From: an uncultured Prevotellaceae bacterium
GTDB taxonomy: Bacteria > Bacteroidota > Bacteroidia > Bacteroidales > Bacteroidaceae
Length of the DNA stretch: 64,000 nt
Reading direction: 5' to 3'
Assembly: GCA_900319385.1 (NCBI GenBank)
Contig: ONOG01000005.1
Location: 32,366 to 96,365, forward strand
The number at the start of each line of letters is the position of its first letter. The first letter of the stretch is position 1. Below the pieces are notes generated by a model. The model saw only the letters and a program-made list of their open reading frames with translations. It was not told the origin of the DNA and searched no databases. Positions 35,194-42,848 of this stretch are shown piece after piece. The position numbers were made by a program, and so were the translations under genes.

Positions 35194-35958
35194 ATGATTG
35201 ATTTTGGCATAAAAGACATCATCGACATCGTGCTTGTCGCACTGATGCTCTACTACACCTTCCGACTGATGCGCTCGTCGGGGTCGCTCAACATCTTCTA
35301 CGGCATACTCGTGTTCATCGTCACGTGGATTGTCGTCAGCCAAGTGCTGGAGATGAAACTGCTGGGCAGCATCTTCGACAAACTCGTCAGCGTCGGCGTG
35401 CTCGCCATCATCATCCTTTTTCAGGACGACATACGCCGCTTCTTCCTCACCCTCGGGACGAGCGGCAGGGTCCATTCCTTCCTCAAGCTCTTCTCACGCA
35501 AGCGCACGGACACCGACATCGAGAACCCTGCCATCATGCAGATCGTGCGCGCCTGCTCCTACATGAGCAAAAACTATGTCGGCGCACTGATCATCATCGA
35601 GCGGAACATGTCGCTCAACGACATCATCAACAGCGGCGAACGCATCGACGCACTGATCAATGCACAGCTCATCAAGAACATATTCTTTAAGAACAGTCCG
35701 CTGCACGACGGCGCCATGATCATCGCCCACAACCGCATCGTCGCCGCTGCCTGCATCCTGCCTGTGTCGCACAACACCAACATACCCTCGGAACTGGGCC
35801 TGCGCCACCGCGCCGCACTCGGCATCACGCAGCAGAGCGACGCCGTCGCCATCATCGTCAGCGAAGAGACCGGCCGCATCACCATCGCCCGCCGAGGCAA
35901 CTTCCGCATCGACATCTCGCAGGAAGAACTGGAACGCTACCTCACCACCGTCATGTAG
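35194..35958 (+). CDS. cdaA: Diadenylate cyclase (CdaA/DacA type)
   Basis: Makes the second messenger c-di-AMP from two ATP. The 254-residue protein has the CdaA layout: three N-terminal membrane helices (about 8-28, 36-55, 65-80), a short coil, and a DAC domain from about 105 on. The catalytic motifs D-G-A at 172-174 (LHDGAMII) and R-H-R at 204-206 (LGLRHRAALG) are intact, as is the SEETGRI strand. c-di-AMP in other bacteria controls potassium, turgor and cell-wall balance. Confidence 0.94.
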   Translation: MIDFGIKDIIDIVLVALMLYYTFRLMRSSGSLNIFYGILVFIVTWIVVSQVLEMKLLGSIFDKLVSVGVLAIIILFQDDIRRFFLTLGTSGRVHSFLKLFSRKRTDTDIENPAIMQIVRACSYMSKNYVGALIIIERNMSLNDIINSGERIDALINAQLIKNIFFKNSPLHDGAMIIAHNRIVAAACILPVSHNTNIPSELGLRHRAALGITQQSDAVAIIVSEETGRITIARRGNFRIDISQEELERYLTTVM

Positions 35959-36036
35959 GCTCCTCCCTTTCACTAAAAGTACACCCCTGTCAACCAACGC
36001 CGCGACCTCGTCGCAACCCCAACACCTCCCCCCACC

Positions 36037-37200
36037 ATGAAGCAACTCCTCGTCCTCCTCATCCTTCTCCCCCTCAGCATCGCTGCCCAGAAACTGCCCA
36101 AACCCGCCGACGTGCTGCGCACCATGCACCTCACCAACGACTACTTCACGCGCCGGCATCCCGACCCTGCAGCCCCCACTTTTGTCAAGAAAGAGCGGCC
36201 GTCGAACCTGTGGACACGGGGCGTTTACTTCGAAGGACTGATGGCCCTGCAGCACATCGACCCCCAGCAGCGCAACGCCGACTACATCACACGCTGGGCA
36301 CAGGCCCACCGCTACACGCCGCGCAACGGCATCACCACCCGCGATGCCGACGACTACTGCTGTGCCCAGACCTACCTGGAGTTGTACCTCGACAGCCTCG
36401 ACACCGCCACTCCCCCACTCTTCAACCTCCACATGCTGCGCCCCACGCTGCAGTGCATGGACAACCTGCTCAAAGTCCGAAGCATCGGCGACTGGACCTG
36501 GATCGACGCCATACAGATGGGTCTGCCCGTGCTGACCCACCTCTCGCTGGTCAAAGAACTCAACGGCGAGGAAGACGCTTCGCGCTACAGCGAACACGGG
36601 TTCCGCATGTACACATGGACACGCGACACACTGGCAGGCGGCCTGCTGAACAAAGCCGATGGCCTGTGGTGGCGCGACAAGGACTTCGTGCCGCCCTACC
36701 GCGAACCGGGCGGCGGCTACTGCTACTGGAGTCGGGGCAACGGATGGGTGTATGCCGCACTGGTTCGCGCCATGGACGACGCACTGCGCAGTCCGGCAGT
36801 CACGCATTACGACGACTACAAGGCCGACTTCCTGCTGATGACCGACGCACTGGTGAAGTGCCAGCGCAAGGACGGCTTCTGGAACGTCAGCCTTCACGAC
36901 GACACACACTTCGGAGGTCCCGAACTGACAGGCACCGCCCTGTTCATCTACGGCATGGCGTGGGGCGTGCGCCACGACGTGCTGCCCCGTGACCCCTACC
37001 TCAAAATCATCGCCAAGACATGGAAGGCCATGGTCAAGAAATGCGTCGATAAGGACGGACGACTCGGCTACGTGCAGGGCACAGGCAAGGAACCGAAGGA
37101 TTCCCAACCGGTGACGTTCAAGTCCGAACCCGACTTCGACGACTTCGGACTCGGCTGTTTCCTGCTCGCTGCCAGCGAGGTGTATCTGCTCACAAAATAG
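36037..37200 (+). CDS. Glycoside hydrolase family 88/105 (unsaturated rhamnogalacturonyl hydrolase-like)
   Basis: A 387-residue exported enzyme (signal MKQLLVLLILLPLSIAAQ) with the (alpha/alpha)6 barrel of GH88/GH105. Visible motifs: WTRGVYFEGLMAL, DDYCCAQTYLEL, WTWIDAIQMGLPVL (containing a conserved Asp) and YWSRGNGWVYAALVRAM, HFGGPELTGTALFIYGMAWG. The family removes unsaturated uronic acid from lyase-cut pectin or glycosaminoglycans. The nearby acetylesterase argues for rhamnogalacturonan as substrate. No SusC/SusD pair is present. Confidence 0.9.
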   Translation: MKQLLVLLILLPLSIAAQKLPKPADVLRTMHLTNDYFTRRHPDPAAPTFVKKERPSNLWTRGVYFEGLMALQHIDPQQRNADYITRWAQAHRYTPRNGITTRDADDYCCAQTYLELYLDSLDTATPPLFNLHMLRPTLQCMDNLLKVRSIGDWTWIDAIQMGLPVLTHLSLVKELNGEEDASRYSEHGFRMYTWTRDTLAGGLLNKADGLWWRDKDFVPPYREPGGGYCYWSRGNGWVYAALVRAMDDALRSPAVTHYDDYKADFLLMTDALVKCQRKDGFWNVSLHDDTHFGGPELTGTALFIYGMAWGVRHDVLPRDPYLKIIAKTWKAMVKKCVDKDGRLGYVQGTGKEPKDSQPVTFKSEPDFDDFGLGCFLLAASEVYLLTK

Positions 37201-37207
37201 ACTCCAC

Positions 37208-38200
37208 ATGACACGCATCCACCTTCTCCTATTGTTCACACTGCTCCTCACCTGCGCCTGCGACGGAGACTCGTCGGGCAAGCAGGGCACCGCCAAAGGC
37301 CGCCCGACGTCGCAGCCCTACGAACTGCTTGTGGTCTGCAACAAGGAATGGCTCAAGACCGAGGCAGCCACGGCGCTGAAGACCATCATCGACGCCGACG
37401 TGCCCTGTCTGCCGCAGCGCGAACCGCAGTTCCGCACGACGAAGATCGAACCCTCGGCATTCACCAAGTCGTTCATGTTCTACGCCAACATACTCACCGC
37501 CGACATTAACCCCAAATACGAGAAAGCCGAATGTGGCGTGGCGCGCGACGTCTATGCCCGGCCGCAACTCCTCATCTCGCTCACCGCACCCGACCAAGCA
37601 TCGTTCGACCAACTGTGCCACAGCTACCGCGAGCGCATCCTCGACCTGCTGAACGAGGGCGAACTGCAGCGCGAACGTGGGCTGCTCGCCAGGCGCTACA
37701 GCGGACTCGTGCAGCAAAAGGCGCGCCAACTCTTCGGCTGCGACCTGCGCGTGCCCGAAGCCATCAACGCCGTCAAGACGGGCAAGGACTTCCTCTGGGG
37801 CTCGTCGGAAGGGCAGACGGAGCAGTACCTGAACGTATGTCTCTACTCCGTACCCTTCAGCTCGACGTCGCAACTGACGCAGGAGGCTTTTCTGCAACGT
37901 CGCGACTCGGTGATGAAAATCAACATCCAGGGCGGCCACGAAGGGCAGTACATGGCGACCGAGCCGCGCGTCGTCCAATGCCGGAACATCGCCCTCGACG
38001 GCCGCACGGTGCAGGAGGTTCGCGGCTTGTGGGCCATGCACGGCGATGCCATGGGCGGTCCCTACGTCTCGCTGGTGCAAATCGACTCTGCGCGAAGCCG
38101 CCTCCTCATCAGCGAAGGCTTCGTCTATGCGCCCGACAAAAAGAAGCGTAACTACGTGCGACAGCTGGAGGCGGCACTGCGAACGCTCACCATCGAATGA
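37208..38200 (+). CDS. DUF4837 family lipoprotein
   Basis: A 330-residue lipoprotein (LLLLFTLLLTCACDGD) of the Bacteroidetes DUF4837 family, recognisable from YELLVVCNKEWLKTEAATAL, PQREPQFRTTKI, FLWGSSEGQTEQYLN and GLWAMHGDAMGGPYVS. Function unknown. It begins 7 bp after the GH105 gene, although family members are not usually linked to carbohydrate loci, so the association may be only positional. Confidence 0.85.
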   Translation: MTRIHLLLLFTLLLTCACDGDSSGKQGTAKGRPTSQPYELLVVCNKEWLKTEAATALKTIIDADVPCLPQREPQFRTTKIEPSAFTKSFMFYANILTADINPKYEKAECGVARDVYARPQLLISLTAPDQASFDQLCHSYRERILDLLNEGELQRERGLLARRYSGLVQQKARQLFGCDLRVPEAINAVKTGKDFLWGSSEGQTEQYLNVCLYSVPFSSTSQLTQEAFLQRRDSVMKINIQGGHEGQYMATEPRVVQCRNIALDGRTVQEVRGLWAMHGDAMGGPYVSLVQIDSARSRLLISEGFVYAPDKKKRNYVRQLEAALRTLTIE

Positions 38201-38210
38201 CGGCCTCCTC

Positions 38211-38260
38211 ACCACGAATGACACGAATGGCACGAATATAAATTTTGAACCCTAACTAAG
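38211..38260 (+). repeat. About 50-bp direct repeat, left copy
   Basis: ACCACGAATG-type iterations ending CCCTAACTAA. A near-identical copy lies at 39595-39647, so the acetylesterase gene is bracketed by direct repeats. A further ACGAATGGCACGAAT iteration follows the left copy at 38265-38280. Confidence 0.8.
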
Positions 38261-38287
38261 AACACACGAATGGCACGAATTGATAAT

Positions 38288-39589
38288 ATGCGAACACGAC
38301 TTCTCATCCTCACACTGTTCACCTTTCACTTTTCACTCTTCACTCTTCACTTTTCACTTCCGTCGGCCACGGCCCAGACCCTGACCTTCCACCTGGGTGA
38401 CGACCGTGTCGTCACAACCCCGCTGCCCGACACCTTATTATATAATAGCGCGCGTGGCTACGGCTGGGACTTCACACGACAGCTCAAAGCGTCGCACAGC
38501 CGTTTCCTCAGCGTCGCCGTCCCCGACGGGAACTACCGCGTCAGCGTCACCCTCGGTTCGAAGAAGAAAGCGGGCAGCACCACCCTGCGTGCTGAGTCGC
38601 GACGCCTCATGGCCGAAAATGTACCGACGCGAAAGGGCGAGACAAAGACCGTCACCTTCCTCGTCAACAAGCGCGACACGAAAATCCGCACCGAACACGG
38701 CGAGGAGGAAGTGCGCATCAAGCAGCGCGAACGTTCGAAGCTCAACTGGGACGACAAGCTCACGCTGGAGATTACGGGCGACGCTCCACAGGTGAAAGAA
38801 ATCAGCATCGAACCGGCAGGAAGCGCGGTCACCACCCTCTACCTCTGCGGCAACTCGACCGTCGTGGACCAGGACTACGAGCCCTGGGCCTCGTGGGGAC
38901 AGATGATCACGCGCTGGATGGACGACGGCGTGGCGGTGGCCAACTATGCCGAGAGCGGCGAGTCGGCCTCGACATTCATCGCCGCAGGACGCTTCAAGAA
39001 GATAGTCTCGCTGCTGCGCGAGGGCGACTACGTGTTCATCGAGTTCGGTCACAACGACCAGAAACAGAAGTTTCCTGGCGCCGGAGCCTACTACAACTTT
39101 GCCACCTGCCTCAAGCAGATGGTCGATGAGGTGCGCGGGCGAGGCGCCACACCCGTCTTCGTCACCCCCACCCAGCGCCGTTCGTTCGACGATGAAGGGA
39201 AGATTCGCGAAACCCACGCCGACTATCCCGAGGCCATGCGCTGGGTGGCACGGCGCGAGCAGGTGCAGGTGATCGAGCTGCACGACCGCACACGCACCTT
39301 CTTCGAGCAGCTCGGCGTCGAAGGTTCGAAGCAGGCGCTGGTCCACTACCCCGCCAACACCTACCCCGGGCAGTTCCGAGAACTGGCCGACAATACGCAC
39401 TTCAACACCTACGGAGCCTACGAAGTGGCGAAGATGGTGGTCGAGGGAATCCGCACGTTGCAGCTACCGCTCGCCAGCCATGTCCGCTCCGACTACGTGC
39501 CCTTCTCGCCCCTCCGTCCCGACCCCGTGGAGTCGTTCCACTGGACCGACAGCCCCTTCTTCGAAGGACTGAAGCCCGATGGCAACTGA
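38288..39589 (+). CDS. Rhamnogalacturonan acetylesterase-like GDSL/SGNH hydrolase
   Basis: A 433-residue exported esterase. The start at 38288 (MRTRLLILTLFTFHFSLFTL) gives a hydrophobic signal peptide; an in-frame ATG at 38270 lies in the upstream repeat. Residues about 30-165 form a beta-rich domain (FHLGDDRVVTTPLPDTLLY, PDGNYRVSVTLGS), then the SGNH domain: block I GNSTV (Ser nucleophile), Gly in GESAS, block III GHND, and block V DNTHFNTYGA (Asp/His). Enzymes of this group deacetylate rhamnogalacturonan I. The signal-peptide codons are themselves made of the CACTTTT simple repeat found in intergenic leaders. Confidence 0.88.
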   Translation: MRTRLLILTLFTFHFSLFTLHFSLPSATAQTLTFHLGDDRVVTTPLPDTLLYNSARGYGWDFTRQLKASHSRFLSVAVPDGNYRVSVTLGSKKKAGSTTLRAESRRLMAENVPTRKGETKTVTFLVNKRDTKIRTEHGEEEVRIKQRERSKLNWDDKLTLEITGDAPQVKEISIEPAGSAVTTLYLCGNSTVVDQDYEPWASWGQMITRWMDDGVAVANYAESGESASTFIAAGRFKKIVSLLREGDYVFIEFGHNDQKQKFPGAGAYYNFATCLKQMVDEVRGRGATPVFVTPTQRRSFDDEGKIRETHADYPEAMRWVARREQVQVIELHDRTRTFFEQLGVEGSKQALVHYPANTYPGQFRELADNTHFNTYGAYEVAKMVVEGIRTLQLPLASHVRSDYVPFSPLRPDPVESFHWTDSPFFEGLKPDGN

Positions 39590-39594
39590 TCCCC

Positions 39595-39647
39595 AACCAC
39601 GAATGGCACGAACGGCACGAATGTAAGATGAGATCCCCTAACTAATT
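39595..39647 (+). repeat. About 50-bp direct repeat, right copy
   Basis: Matches 38211-38260 with a few substitutions, ending CCCTAACTAA. It lies directly after the acetylesterase stop. Confidence 0.8.
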
Positions 39648-39668
39648 TCCCATAAAACACCTCAATCA

Positions 39669-41021
39669 ATGAACACAAACAACCTTAGCCGCCGCGAATT
39701 TCTGCGGCGCATGGGGCTCGGCGCCGGCTCTGCCATGGCACTCATGGCGCTGGAGCCACTCAACGTCTTCGCCGACGACGACCCCAAGAAGTCAAACAGT
39801 ACGGGGCGCATGACCTACCGCGTGCAGCACGGCAGCGGTGAACAAATCTCGCTGCTGGGCTTCGGCATGATGCGACTGCCCGACGACCAGGAAGCCGTGA
39901 ACCGCATGGTCGATTACGCCATCGCCCACGGCGTGAACTACTTCGACACGGCACCGATGTATATGGGCGGCCGGTCAGAGGAACTGATGGGCAGCGCCCT
40001 CAAGCGGCACGACCGCAGCAAGATATTCATGGCGACGAAGATGTCGAACCAGAACCAGCGCGCATGGGGACTCGAGGAGTCGAAGCAGATGTACCACAAG
40101 TCCCTCGAACGGCTGCAGACCGACTACATCGACTATTACCTGCTCCACGGCATCGGCGGCGGCGGACTGGACGCCCTGCGCGGCCGATTCATCGACAACG
40201 GACTGCTCGACTACCTGATGACCGAGCGCAAAGCGGGCCGCATCCGCCACCTGGGGTTCTCCTACCACGGCGACGTCAGCGTGTTCGACTACCTGCTCGA
40301 CCACAACGACGAGTACCATTGGGACTTTGTGCAGATTCAGATGAACTTCCTCGACTGGCGACACGCCGGACGTCGGGGCCGACGCGGCGGCGATGCCGAT
40401 GCCGAGTACCTGTATAACAAGCTGGAGAAACTGGGCATCCAGTGCGTCATCATGGAACCCCTGCGCGGCGGAGCCTTCGCACGCATGGCTCCCGAACTGG
40501 CCGAGCAGCTGAAAGCCGTGCGCCCACAGGACAGCACAGCCCGCTGGGCCTTCCGATGGGTGGGCAGCCATCCCAACGTGCTCACCACCCTGAGCGGCAT
40601 GAACCGCATGGAACACGTGGAGGAAAACGTCGAGACCTTCTCGCCCCTCGAAGTCTGCACCGACGCCGAGAACGCCCTGCTGGCCGACATCGCAGACCAG
40701 ATGGCAGGCTTCCCCACCATCCCCTGTACCACCTGCAGCTACTGCATGCCCTGCCCCTACGGCGTGAACATCCCCGCCAACTTCGCCTACTACAACGACG
40801 CCGTCAACAACAGTGTCCTGCCGCTGCCAGCCAAGACGGCAGCCGACTATGCCGAGCGCAAGAAAGCCTTCAGCGACGGTTACAAAAAGGCACTGCCCAA
40901 CGCCGACGAATGGGCACTCGCGTGCGAAAACTGCGAAGAGTGCCTGTCGAAGTGCCCCCAGCAGATACGCATCCCCATCCAGATGGCACGCATCGTCGAG
41001 ACCCTCCGCCCGCAGCGCTGA
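39669..41021 (+). CDS. Tat-exported aldo/keto reductase with two 4Fe-4S motifs
   Basis: A 450-residue protein with a twin-arginine signal (SRREFLRRMGLGAG). The barrel has the family residues: GFGMMRLP, NYFDTAPMYMGGRSEELMG (Asp and Tyr), FMATKM (Lys) and DYYLLHG (His). The C-terminal extension has two Cys clusters, CTTCSYCMPCPYGV and CENCEECLSKCPQ, typical of 4Fe-4S ferredoxin-like binding. This combination is a common Bacteroidetes class of predicted periplasmic oxidoreductases; the substrate is not known. A terminator follows. Confidence 0.9.
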   Translation: MNTNNLSRREFLRRMGLGAGSAMALMALEPLNVFADDDPKKSNSTGRMTYRVQHGSGEQISLLGFGMMRLPDDQEAVNRMVDYAIAHGVNYFDTAPMYMGGRSEELMGSALKRHDRSKIFMATKMSNQNQRAWGLEESKQMYHKSLERLQTDYIDYYLLHGIGGGGLDALRGRFIDNGLLDYLMTERKAGRIRHLGFSYHGDVSVFDYLLDHNDEYHWDFVQIQMNFLDWRHAGRRGRRGGDADAEYLYNKLEKLGIQCVIMEPLRGGAFARMAPELAEQLKAVRPQDSTARWAFRWVGSHPNVLTTLSGMNRMEHVEENVETFSPLEVCTDAENALLADIADQMAGFPTIPCTTCSYCMPCPYGVNIPANFAYYNDAVNNSVLPLPAKTAADYAERKKAFSDGYKKALPNADEWALACENCEECLSKCPQQIRIPIQMARIVETLRPQR

Positions 41022-41071
41022 GCCCCCGTGCACAGCCACGGCCGGACCACTCCCGAGCCACACCCCACAGT

Positions 41072-41110
41072 CCCCGAACGAGATTCGTCGCGTTCGGGGA
41101 TTGCTTTTCC
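41072..41110 (+). terminator. Intrinsic terminator
   Basis: CCCCGAACG/CGTTCGGGG stem around a 10-nt loop, then ATTGCTTTT. Confidence 0.75.
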
Positions 41111-41226
41111 GAAAAAGCCGCAAAGGCCCCTGTCATCGGCAGATTGACAGTTCCGAAACCAGCGCATAAACTCCTCGATTCCGCCCTCCAAACTCGGCCC
41201 GTCAGCAGAAAAAACTCAGCCGATGT

Positions 41227-41334
41227 GCGGAACAAAGTCAAAATATCAATGATATTTTCAAAAATATCACTGGAATTTTTACAAATATCAGTGGAATTTG
41301 TAGAAATATCAATGATATTTTGAGTTTGTTCCGC
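41227..41334. repeat. 108-bp palindromic element, copy 4
   Basis: GCGGAACAAAGT, four 21-bp units, AGTTTGTTCCGC. This is the most regular copy: unit cores are ATATCAATGATAT, ATATCACTGGAAT, ATATCAGTGGAAT, ATATCAATGATAT. It lies between the reductase terminator and the 3' end of the AraC fragment. Confidence 0.92.
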
Positions 41335-41397
41335 ACATCAACCGAGTTTGATGGGAACGGTGGCTGAGTTTGCGGTGCGGCTGAGGGGAGTTCAAAG

Positions 41398-41657
41398 TCA
41401 GTTGACAGAGCGATAGGAGCGCGGCGTGGTGCCCTTCAGACGGGTGAAGAAGCGGCTGAAGGAGGCGGAGTCGGCAAAGTGGAGGCGGTCGGCAATCTGT
41501 GCGACGGTGAGGTCGGTGGTGCGGAGCAGGAAGGATGCCTCCATGAGCAGGTACTGATTGATGTAATCGACGACAGTGCGCCCCGTCGCCTGACGCACGA
41601 TGCGCGAGAGATAGATGGGCGTGATGTGCAGGCGGTCGGCGTAGAAACCGATGTCGT
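41398..41657 (-). pseudogene. C-terminal fragment of an AraC-family regulator
   Basis: About 85 residues with most of an AraC DNA-binding domain: GFYADRLHITPIYLSRIVRQ, then TGRTVVDYINQYLLMEASFL, LTVAQIADRLHFADSASFSR and FFTRLKGTTPRSYR. The usual 190-200-residue N-terminal part is absent; upstream of about 41657 the frame becomes the antisense of a ZIP transporter gene. An open frame continues to 42339 on this strand, but that part carries no regulator similarity. The gene probably lost its promoter and N-terminus through a deletion. Confidence 0.8.
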
Positions 41658-42306
41658 GATGGTGGCAGCGTCGGTGTGGTCGCTCCTCATTCCGGCGATG
41701 GAGATGGAGGCAGGGAAAGGTGCCTGGGCGGTGATGCCTGCCGCAGTGGGGTTCCTGCTCGGCATGGCATTCCTCTATATCCTCGACGAAGTGACGCCCC
41801 ACCTTCACCTGGGCAACGACAATCCCGAGGGACCACGTTCCAAACTCTCGCGCACAGCCATGCTCGCACTGGCCGTCACCCTGCACAACCTGCCCGAAGG
41901 CATGGCGGTGGGAGTGGTGTTTGCCGGAGCCGAACAGGGGGCGACAGGCATTACGATGGCGGCAGCCATGGCGGTGTCGCTCGGCATCGCCATCCAGAAC
42001 GTGCCCGAAGGCGCCATCATCTCGATGCCCATGCGGGTCGAAGGCAACAGCAAATGGCGCTCGTTCATGCTCGGAAGCCTCAGCGGTGTCGTCGAGCCGC
42101 TGGGCGGACTGGCCGTCGTGCTGCTCGCTTCGTTGCTCACCCCTGCCCTGCTCTACCTGCTGGCCTTCGCCGCCGGTGCCATGTTCTACGTCGTCATCGA
42201 AGAACTCATCCCCGAGGCCTCGCAGGGCCGCCACAGCAACCTCGCCACCATCGGCTTTGCCTTCGGCTTCGTGCTGATGATGGTGCTCGACGTTGTGCTC
42301 GGTTAA
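41658..42306 (+). pseudogene. ZIP-family metal transporter lacking its N-terminus
   Basis: About 215 residues with ZIP features: VAASVWSLLIPAMEM, the metal-site helix VTLHNLPEGMAVGVVF, then GIAIQNVPEGAIISMPM and EELIPEAS. The first membrane helix and part of the second, normally about 45 residues, are missing; upstream of about 41658 the frame is antisense to the AraC fragment. An ATG at 41479 gives an open 275-codon frame through the junction, so a chimeric product is possible, but its first 60 residues would be nonsense. Family ZIP proteins import zinc or other divalent metals. Confidence 0.8.
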
Positions 42307-42337
42307 TAGACTCAACACTAAACACTCAATATTGTTC

Positions 42338-42421
42338 ATGACAGAACTGACATTCGACCTTGGTCACTACATGACTGGCAGCATCAGCCGCATCATGACC
42401 AAGACGGTGAAAGACGCTTGA
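42338..42421 (+). pseudogene. Short frame, possible 5' gene fragment
   Basis: A 27-codon frame (MTELTFDLGHYMTGSISRIM...KDA) after the ZIP fragment. It reads like the start of a normal protein rather than random sequence but stops at once. I do not recognise a family. In this scar zone it may be another deletion remnant. Confidence 0.3.
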
Positions 42422-42451
42422 CCATTCCACAGAAAGGGAATCATAAAAAAA

Positions 42452-42490
42452 GAGAAGGGGCTGTGCCATCTGTTTGGCTACAGCCCCTTC
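42452..42490. terminator. Bidirectional intrinsic terminator
   Basis: GAAGGGGCTGT paired with ACAGCCCCTTC, A-run upstream on the left. It serves the fragments on both sides. Confidence 0.85.
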
Positions 42491-42519
42491 GTTGTTGTTG
42501 GCTCATCGGTCGCGAGCAA

Positions 42520-42748
42520 CTACTTGTCAAACCGTATGAATGTGAGCGAATGGGCAGGAATGCTCAGCGCTCAGCGGGTTGCCTGGGTCAAAGATTCCGC
42601 CGTAGATCTGGTTGTCGAAATGTTCGATAAACTGTCCGAAAATCATCGGATTGTACGTCACAGTAGGGGCATCCTTGACGACACTCACGGCATTCTGCGC
42701 CGACATCGTAAGTGGCAATAGCCACAGCAAAAAACTCTTCTTAATCAT
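42520..42748 (-). pseudogene. GH51 alpha-L-arabinofuranosidase with nearly all of the gene deleted
   Basis: From the ATG at 42748 the frame encodes a signal peptide (KKSFLLWLLPLTMSAQ) and MIFGQFIEHFDNQIYGGIFD followed by PGNPLS, the diagnostic N-terminus of GH51 arabinofuranosidases. After about 62 codons this frame ends. In another frame, directly after the junction near 42565, the sequence reads PAHSLTFIRFDK and stop (42520), a typical GH51 C-terminus. So both ends of a gene of some 500 or more codons remain and the catalytic middle is gone. It cannot be an active enzyme. It would have removed arabinose from pectin side chains, matching the GH105/acetylesterase genes nearby. Confidence 0.82.
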
Positions 42749-42848
42749 ACAAAGCTCATTTTGCTGCAAAGTTAGCCTTCATCCACATAAAACGATTTCA
42801 CAAACCGTTCATCCTTTTTCGGTTTTCAATCATAAAAGCGCCAGCGTG

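Noticed and set aside
36037..39589. A complete polysaccharide utilisation locus
   Set aside because: GH105, acetylesterase and a GH51 remnant are present, but there is no SusC/SusD pair or sensor, so only scattered pectin-related genes can be claimed.
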